64,000 nt of DNA from Chamaelirium japonicum (Eukaryota; Streptophyta; Magnoliopsida; Liliales; Melanthiaceae), in the NCBI GenBank assembly GCA_947650365.1, contig OX393549.1, positions 17,612,896 to 17,676,895 on the forward strand, given 5' to 3'. The notes beneath the pieces were generated by a model. It saw only the letters and a list, made by a program, of their open reading frames with translations, was not told the origin of the DNA and ran no database searches. This document shows, piece after piece, positions 55,861-64,000 of this stretch. Position numbers and translations under genes: made by a program. Within the stretch, counting starts at the first letter, position 1; every line of letters starts with the position of its first letter.

Positions 55861-57660
55861 TGCGAATGAATTAGAATGGATACCTTTGTGCATATGAATT
55901 AGAATGGATCGTACGAATGAATTAGAATGGATCATATTAATGAATTAGAATGGATCGTACGAATGAATTAGAATGGATACATTCATGCGAATGAATTAGA
56001 ATGGATCGTGCGAATCAATTAGACTGGATCGTGCGAATGAATAAGAATAGATCATACGAATGAATTAGAATGGATCGTACGAATTAATTAGAATGGATAT
56101 ATTCGTGTGAATGAATTAGAATGGATTGTATGAATGAATTAGAATGGATCGTACGAATGAATTAGAATGGATCATACGAATTAATTAGAATGGATCATAC
56201 GAATGAATTAGAATGGATCGTACGAATGAATTAGAATGGATCGTACGAATGAATTAAATGGATCGTGCGAATGAATTAGAATGGATCGTACGAATGAATT
56301 AGAATGGATACATTTGTGTGAATGAATTAGAATGGATCGTAGGAATGAATTAGAATGGATCGTACGAAAGAATTAGAATGGATCGTATGAATGAATTAGA
56401 ATGGATCGTGCGAATGAATTAGAATGGATCGTACGAATGAATTCGAATGGATCGTGTGAAAGAATTAGAATGGATCGTACGAATGAATTAGAATGGATCG
56501 TGCGAATGAATTACAATGGATCGTACGAATGAATTAGAATGGATACATTTGTGCGAATGAATTTGAATGGATCGTACGAATGACTTAGAATGGATCGTAT
56601 GAATGAATTAGAATGGATCGTACGAATGAATTAGAATGGATCGTGCGAATGAATTAGAATGGATCGTACGAATGAATTAGAATGAATCGTACGAATGAAC
56701 TAGAATGGATACATTCGCGCGAATGAATTAGAATGGATTGTACGAATGAATTAGAATGGATCGTACGAATGAATTAGAATGGATCTTACGAATGAATTAG
56801 AATGTATCATACGAATGAATTAGAATGGATACATTCGTGCGAATGAATTAGAATGGATCGGACGAATGAATTAGAATGGATCGTACGAATGAATTAGAAT
56901 GGATCGTACGAATGAATTAGAATGGATCTTACGAATAAATTAGAATGAATACATTCGTCCGAATGAATTAGAATGGATCATACGAATGAGTAAGAATGGA
57001 TCGTACGAATGAAATAGAATAGATTGTACGAATGAATTAGAATGGATTCGTACGAATGAATTAGAATGGATACATTCGTGCGAGTGAATTAGAATGGATC
57101 GTACCAATGAGTAAGAATGGATCGTACGAATGAAATAGAATGGATTGTGCGAATGAATTAGAATGGATCGTACGAATGAATTAGAATGGATCGTGTGAAA
57201 GAATTAGAATGGATCGTACGAATGAATTAGAATGGATCGTACGAATGAATTAGAATGGATACATTCGTGTGAATGAATTAGAATGGATATATTCGTGCGA
57301 AAGAATTAGAATAGATCGTATTAATGAATTAGAATGGATCCTATGAATGAATTAGAATGGATCGTGCGAATGAATTAGAATGGATCGTACGAATGAATTA
57401 GAATAGATCGTACGAATGAATTAGAATGGATCGTACGAATGAGTTAGAATGGATCAAATGAATAAATTAGAATGGTTACATTCATGCGAATGAATTAGAA
57501 TGGATCGTACGAATGGATTAGAATGGATCGTATGAGTGAATTAGAATGGATACGAAGGAATTAGAATGGATTGTACGAAGGAATTAGAATGGATCATACG
57601 AATGAAATAGAATGGATCGTACGAAGGAATTAGAATGGATCGTACGAAGGAATTAGAATG
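55861..57660 (+). repeat. Block 59, forward
   Basis: Parts resemble 16.2-16.6 kb and 2.5-2.9 kb. It ends GAATGCATTCGTATG, a switch centred on GAATGCATTC. Confidence 0.9.
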
Positions 57661-58124
57661 CATTCGTATGATCCATTCTAATTCATTCGGACGAATGTAT
57701 CCATTCTAATTTATTCGTACGATCCATTCTAATTCATTCGTACGATCCATTCTAATTAATTCGTACGATCCATTCTTACTCATTCGTATGATCCATACTA
57801 ATTCATTCGTACGATCCATTCTAATTCATTCGCACGAATGTATCCATTCCATTCGTACGATCCATTCTAATTCACTAGCACGATCTATTCTATTTCATTC
57901 GTATGTTCCATTCTAATTCATTCGCACGATCCATTCTAATTCATTCATCGGATCCATTCTAATTCATTCATACGATCTATTCTAATTCTTTTGCACGAAT
58001 GTATCCATTCTAATTCATTCGCAAGAATGTATCCATTCTAATTCATTCGTACGATCCATTCTAATTCTTTCACACGATCCATTCTAATTCATTCGTAGGA
58101 TCCATTCTAATTTATTCGTACCAT
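57661..58124 (-). repeat. Block 60, reverse
   Basis: Ends at GTACCATATGTAAG, a variant of the GTACAATGAGTAAG joint. Confidence 0.88.
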
Positions 58125-58447
58125 ATGTAAGAATGGATCGTACGAATGAAATAGAATGGATTGTACGAATGATTTAGAGTGGATACATTCGTGCGAATGA
58201 ATTAGAATGGATTGTGCGAATGAATTAGAATGGATCGTACGAATGAACTAGAATGGATCGTGTGAAAGAATTAGAATGGATTGTATGAATGAATTAGAAT
58301 AGATCGTATGAATGAATTTGAATGGATCGTATGTGTGAATTAGAATGGATACGAAGGAATTAGAATGGATCGTACGAAGGAATTAGAATGGATCATACGA
58401 ATGAATTAGAATGGATCGTGCTAATGAATTAGAATTGATCGAACGAA
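58125..58447 (+). repeat. Block 61, forward
   Basis: Begins like block 9. It ends GATCGAACGAATTCATTC. Confidence 0.88.
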
Positions 58448-59015
58448 TTCATTCTAATTCATTCATACAATCCATTCTAATTCTTTCACACGATCCATTC
58501 TAATTCATTCGTACGATCCATTCTTACTCATTGGTACGATTCATTCTAATTCATTCGTACGAATCCATTCTAATTCATTCGTACGATCCATTCTAATACA
58601 TTCATACGATCCATTCTAATTCATTTGCACGAATATATCCATTCTAATTCATTCGTACGATCCATTCTAATACCTTCGTACAATCCATTCTAATTCATTC
58701 GTACGATCTATTCTAATTCATTCGTACGATCCATTCTGATTCATTCGTACGATCCATTCTAATTCCTTCGTACGATCCATTCTAATTCATTCGCACGAAT
58801 GTATCCATTCTAGTTCATTCGTACGATCCATTCTAATTCATTCGTACGATCCGTTCTAATTCATTCATACGATCTATTCTAATTCATTCATACAATCCAT
58901 TCTAATTCTTTCATTCGTACGATCCATTCTAATTCATTCATACGATCCATTCTAATTCATTCGCACGAATGTATCCATTCTAATTCATTCGTACGATCCA
59001 TTCTAATTCATTCAC
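58448..59015 (-). repeat. Block 62, reverse
   Basis: Ends CATTCACACGTGCAAATG; the joint contains CACGTG. Confidence 0.88.
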
Positions 59016-59793
59016 ACGTGCAAATGAATTAGAATGTATCATATGAATGTATTAGAATGGATCGTGCGAATGAATTAGAATGGATCGTACGAATGAATTA
59101 GAATGGATCGTATGAATGAATTAGAATGGATCTTACGAATGAATTAGAATGGATCGTGAGAATGAATTAGCATGAATCGTACAAATGTATTAGAATGGAT
59201 CGTCTGAATGAATGAATTAGAATAGATCATATGAATGAATTAGAATGGATTGTACGAATGAATTAGAATGGATCGTACAAATGAATTAGAATAGATCGTA
59301 CAAATGAATTAGAATGGATCGTACGAATGAATTAGAATGGATCGTACGAATGAATTAGAATGGATCGTACGAATAAATTAGAATGGATACATTCGTCCGA
59401 ATGAATTAGAATGGATCATACGAATGAGTAAGAATGGATCGTGCGAATGAATTAGAATGGATCTTACGAATGAATTAGAATGGATCGTACGAATGAATTA
59501 GAATGGATCGTACGAGTGAATTAGAATGGATCTTACGAATGAATTAGAATGGATCGTACGAATAAATTAGAATAGATCGTATGAATGGTTTAGAATGGAT
59601 ACATTCATGAGAATGAATTAGAATCGATCGGACGAATGAATTAGAATGGATCGTACGAATGAATTAGAATGGATCAAATGAATGAATTAGAATGGTTACA
59701 TTCATGCGAATAAATTAGAATGGATCGTACGAATGGATTAGATTGGATACATTCGTGCGAATGAATTAGAATGGATCATACGAATGAGTAAGA
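59016..59793 (+). repeat. Block 63, forward
   Basis: 59370-59440 carries the start of the cassette and 59580-59710 resembles 1.96-2.1 kb. It ends GAGTAAGATTCTAATTC. Confidence 0.88.
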
Positions 59794-60922
59794 TTCTAAT
59801 TCATTCGTACGATCCATTCTAATTCATTCGTACGATCAGTTCTAATTCATTCACAAAATCTATTCTAATTCATTCATACGATCCATTCTAATTCATTCGC
59901 ACGATCCATTCTAATTCATTCGTACGATCCATTCTAATACTTTCACACGATCCATTCTAATTCATTTGTACGATCCATTCTAATTCATTCGCACGATCCA
60001 TTCTAATTCATTCGTACGATACATTCTAATTCATTCATACGATCCATTCTAATTCATTCGTACGATCCATTCTAATTCATTCGCACAAATGTATCCATTC
60101 TAATTCATTCGTACGATCCATTCTAATTCATTCACACGATCCATTCTAATTCATTCGTACGATCCATTCTAATTCATTCGTACAATCCATTCTAATTAAT
60201 TCGTACGATCCATTCTAATTAATTCGTATGATCCATTCTAATTAATTCGTATGATCCATTCTAATTCATTCGTACGATCCATTCTAATTCATTCGCACGA
60301 ATGTATCCATTCTAATTAATTCGTACGATCCATTCTAATTCATTCGTATGATCTATTCTTATTCATTCGCACGATCCAGTCTAACTGATTCGCACGATCC
60401 ATTCTAATTCATTCGTATGATCCATTCTAATTCATTCGCACGATCCATTCTAATTCATTCGTACGATCCATTCTAATTCATTCCTACGATCCATTCTAAT
60501 TCATTCGTACGATCCATTCTAATTCATTCATACGATCCATTCTAATTCATTCGTACGATCCATTCTAATTCATTCGCACGATCCATTCATTCACACGATC
60601 CATTCTAATTCATTTGTATCCATTCTATTTCATTTGCACGATCCATTCTAATTCATTCGCGCAATCTATTCTAATTCATTCGTACGATCCATTCTAATTC
60701 ATTCGTACGATCCATTCTAATTCATTCATACAATCCATTCTAATTTATTCGCACGAATGTATCCATTCTAATTCTTTTGCACGATCCATTCTAATTCACT
60801 CCTATGATCTATTCTAATTTATTCGTACGATCCATTCTAATTCATTCTAATTCATTCGTACGATCCATTCTACGATCCATTCTAATTCATTCGTATATTC
60901 CATTCTAATTCATTAGCACGAT
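59794..60922 (-). repeat. Block 64, reverse
   Basis: The second half is the first copy of the 2.69-kb duplication. It ends CACGATCGTATGTACG. Confidence 0.9.
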
Positions 60923-62950
60923 CGTATGTACGAATGAATTAGAATGGATACATTCGTGCGAATGAATTAGAATGGATAGTACGAATGAATTAGAATGGAT
61001 CGTGCGAATGAATTAGAATGGATCATACGAATGAATTAGAATGGATCGTACGAATGAACTAGAATGGATACATTCGTGCGAATGAATTAGAATGGATCGT
61101 ACGAATGAATTAGAATGGATCGTACGAATGAATTAGAATGGATCTTACGAATGAATTAGAATGGATCGTACGAATAAATTAGAATGGATCGTATGAATGG
61201 TTTAGAATGGATTGTGCGAATGAATAAGAACAGATCGTACGAATGAATTAGAATGGATCGTACGAATGAATTAGAATGGATCATACGAATGAATTAGAAT
61301 GGATCGTACGAATTAATTAGAATGGATACATTCGTGCGAATGAATTAGAATGGATTGTATGAATGAATTAGAATGGATCGTACGAATGAATTAGAATGGA
61401 TCATACGAATTAATTAGAATGGATCGTACGAATGAATTAGAATGGATCGTACGAATGAATTAGAATGGATCGTACGAATAAATTAGAATGGATACATTCG
61501 CTCGAATGAATTAGAATGGATCATACGAATGAGTAAGAATGGATCGTACGAATGAAATAGAATAGATTATACGAATGAATTAGAATGGATCCTACGAATG
61601 AATTAGAATAGATCGTGTGAAAGAATTAGAATGGATTGTATGAATGAATTAGAATGAATTCGTACGATCCATTCGAATTCATTCGCACGATCCATTCTAA
61701 TTCATTCATACGATCCATTCTAATTCATTCATACAATCCATTCTAATTCTTTCACACGATCCATTCTAATTCATTCGTAGGATCCATTCTAATTCATTCG
61801 TACAATCTATTCTATTTCACTCGTACGATCCATTCTTACTCATTCTTATGATCCATTCTAATTCATTCGGACGAATGTATCCATTCTAATTTATTCGTAC
61901 GATCCATTCTAATTCTAATTCTTTCACACGATCCATTCAAATTCATTCGTATGATCCATTCTAATTCATTCGTACAAGCCATTCTATTTCATTCGTACGA
62001 TCCATTCTTACTCATTCGTATGATCCATTCTAATTCATTCGTATGATCCATTCTAATTCATTCGTATGATCCATTCTAATTCATTCGTATGATCCATTCT
62101 AATTCATTCGTACAATCCATTCTTACTCATTTGTATGATCCATTCTAATTCATTCGGACGAATGTATCCATTCTAATTTATTCGTACGATCCATTCTATT
62201 TCATTCGTACGATCCATTCTAATTCATTCGTACGATCCATTCTAATTCATTCGTCCGATCCATTCTAATTCATTCGCACGATCCATTCTTACTCATTGGT
62301 ACAATCCATTCTAATCCATTCGTATGATCCATTCTAATTCATTCGTATGATCCATTCTAATTAATTCGTATGATCCATTCTAATTCATTCGTACGATCAA
62401 TTCTAATTCATTCATACAATCCATTCTAATTCATTCCGTACGATCCATTCTAATTCATTCGTACGATCCATTCTATTTCATTCATACGATCCATTCTTAC
62501 TCATTGGTACGATCCATTCTAATTCATTCGCACGAATGTATCCATTCTAATTTATTCGTACGAATCCATTCTAATTCATTCGCACGATCCATTCTAATTC
62601 ATTCGCACGAATGTATCCATTCCAATTCATTCATACAATCCATTCTAATTCATTCCGTACGATCCATTCTAATTCATTCGCTCGAATGTATCCATTCTAA
62701 TCCATTCGTACGATCCATTCTTATCCATTCGTACGATCCATTCTAATTCATTCGCATGAATGTAACCATTCTAATTCATTCATTTGATCCATTCTAATTC
62801 ATTCGTACGATCCATTCTAATTCATTAGCACGATCCATGCTAATTCATTCATTCGATCAATTCTAATTCATTCGTATGATCCATTCAAATTCGTACGAAT
62901 GTATCCATTCAAATTCGTATGATCCATTCAAATTCATTCGTACGATCCAT
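60260..62950. repeat. 2.69-kb tandem duplication, first copy
   Basis: Distinctive sites recur 2,691 bp downstream: GATCCAGTCTAA near 60373/63064 and ATCCATTCATTCACACG at 60581/63272. The offset falls to 2,668 bp after the strand switch (61201/63869), a loss of one 23-bp monomer. Confidence 0.8.
60923..61660 (+). repeat. Block 65, forward
   Basis: Start resembles 47.62 kb onward (CGTATGTACG, GAACTAGAATGG). The cassette is at 61480-61640. It ends at the GAATTC switch. Confidence 0.9.
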
Positions 62951-63615
62951 TCTAATTCATTCATACAATCCATTCTAATTCATTCGCACGAATGTATCCA
63001 TTCTAATTAATTCGTACGATCCATTCTAATTCATTCGTATGATCTATTCTTATTCATTTGCACGATCCAGTCTAATTGATTCGCACTATCCATTCTAATT
63101 CATTCGTATGATCCATTCTAATTCATTCGCACGATCCATTCTAATTCATTCGTACGATCCATTCTAATTCATTCATACGATCCATTCTAATTCATTCGTA
63201 CGATCCATTCTAATTCATTCATACGATCCATTGTAATTCATTCGTACGATCCATTCTAATTCATTCGCACGATCCATTCATTCACACGATCCATTCTAAT
63301 TCATTTGTATCCATTCTATTTCCTTCGCACGATCCATTCTAATTCATTCGCGCAATCTATTCTAATTCATTCGTACGATCCATTCTAATTCATTCGTACG
63401 ATCCATTCTAATTCATTCATACAATCCATTCTAATTTATTCGCACGAATGTATCCATTCTAATTCTTTTGCACGATCCATTCTAATTCATTCCTATGATC
63501 TATTCTAATTCATTCGTACGATCCATTCTAATTCATTCTAATTCATTCGTACAATCCATTATACGATCCATTCTAATTCATTCGTATATTCCATTCTAAT
63601 TCATTAGCACGATCG
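61661..63615 (-). repeat. Block 66, reverse
   Basis: Begins with the reverse cassette (61740-61890). From about 62.95 kb it repeats block 64. An 80-codon open frame at 62504-62746 is judged an artefact. Confidence 0.9.
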
Positions 63616-64000
63616 TATGTACGAATGAATTAGAATGGATACATTCGTGCGAATGAATTAGAATGGATCGTACGAATGAATTAGAATGGATCGTGCGAAT
63701 GAATTAGAATGGATCATACGAATGAATTAGAATGGATCATACGAATGAACTAGAATGGATACATTCGTGTGAATGAATTAGAATGGATCGTACGAATGAA
63801 TTAGAATGGATCGTACGAATGAATTAGAATGGATCTTACGAATGAATTAGAATGGATCGTATGAATGGTTTAGAATGGATTGTGCGAATGAATAAGAACA
63901 AATCGTGCGAATGAATTAGAATGGATCGTACGAATGAATTAGAATGGATCATACGAATGAATTAGAATGGATCGTACGAATTAATTAGAATGGATACATT
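62951..64000. repeat. 2.69-kb tandem duplication, second copy, cut by the window edge
   Basis: It repeats 60260-61332 nearly base for base, including the strand switch CACGATCGTATGTACG and the AAGAACA variant. It runs off the window, so a longer run of 2.69-kb repeats could follow. Confidence 0.78.
63616..64000 (+). repeat. Block 67, forward, cut by the window edge
   Basis: Repeats the start of block 65, with one monomer fewer. Confidence 0.9.

Larger units (their letters stand above)
1..64000. repeat. Inverted-block satellite array, 23-bp and 28-bp monomers
   Basis: Seen directly: the whole window is built from a 23-bp monomer that begins GAATGAATTAGAATGG and ends ATCGTAC (examples 72-94, 95-117), or its reverse complement, with scattered 28-bp variants (example 2146-2173). 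The monomer contains the 8-bp palindrome TCGTACGA across its join with the next monomer. Frequent variants carry GAGTAAG, GAAATAG, GTGTGAAAG, GAAGGAATTAG or GCTAATG in place of the consensus. No unique sequence, poly-A tail, target-site duplication or gene-like region was seen. Both ends run off the window. The family is not one I recognise by name. Confidence 0.97.

Noticed and set aside
62504-62746. 80-codon open frame on the plus strand as a gene
   Set aside because: It lies in a reverse block and reads the same repeat. It is open only because several 28-bp and irregular monomers keep moving the phase off the recurrent TAA.
1-64000. CRISPR array
   Set aside because: The 23-bp units abut each other and have no unique spacers. 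The size, strand flips and higher-order copies are those of a eukaryotic satellite.
1-64000. CENP-B box in the reverse monomer (ATTCGTACGATCC)
   Set aside because: It matches TTCG, the central A and the first C of the box, but the required CGGG half is replaced by CATT. A partial match of this length is likely chance.
1-64000. Telomeric or subtelomeric repeat
   Set aside because: No TTAGGG, TTTAGGG or TTAGG runs occur, and the monomer is unrelated to known telomere repeats.
1-64000. Primate satellite II/III
   Set aside because: CATTC pentamers are present, but the constant TCGTACGA palindrome, the TAATT pentamer and the strict 23-bp period do not fit the (CATTC)n consensus.
1-64000. Heat-shock elements (GAA and TTC in alternation)
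   Set aside because: GAA triplets within the monomer are spaced 4, 6 and 12 bp and point the same way. The required inverted 5-bp spacing is not met.

Overview
This window is one uninterrupted block of satellite DNA. I find no gene, RNA gene, transposon or unique sequence in it. Almost every base belongs to a roughly 23-bp monomer, about 35% G+C, with clean examples at 72-94 and 95-117. It begins GAATGAATTAGAATGG and ends ATCGTAC. A 28-bp variant (for example 2146-2173) ends ATACATTCGTGC. Both window edges lie inside the array, so its full size is unknown. Tens of kilobases of short-monomer satellite point to eukaryotic heterochromatin (centromere, pericentromere, sex or B chromosome). The commonest monomer variants look like CpG decay, which suggests a host that methylates CpG in its germline. 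I cannot name the species or the satellite family.

The array keeps changing direction. I count 67 blocks with 66 strand switches. Forward blocks (F, GAATG-rich on the given strand) total about 30 kb and reverse blocks (R, CATTC-rich) about 34 kb. Block lengths run from about 65 bp to 2.2 kb. The switches fall into a few recurring junction types, most centred on short palindromes such as TCGTACGA, GAATTC or ATCCATTATGGAT. This implies a small number of founding inversions that were later amplified.

Above this lies a very long higher-order repeat. Copy A (about 2880-22312, 19,433 bp) and copy B (about 22313-42090, 19,778 bp) match block for block, including every inversion. Most length differences between them are whole monomers. 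Copy C (about 42091-47660) looks like a deletion derivative that joins the start of the unit to its end, skipping about 14.1 kb. From 47.7 to 64 kb the array is a mosaic of the same cassettes, with a 1.8-kb duplication (44.85/49.65 kb) and a 2.69-kb tandem duplication at the right end (60.26/62.95 kb).

The only reading frames of 65-80 codons are artefacts of the repeat and are rejected below. If the array does anything, it is likely structural: chromatin, methylation, fold-back DNA, or double-stranded RNA if transcribed. That is inference.
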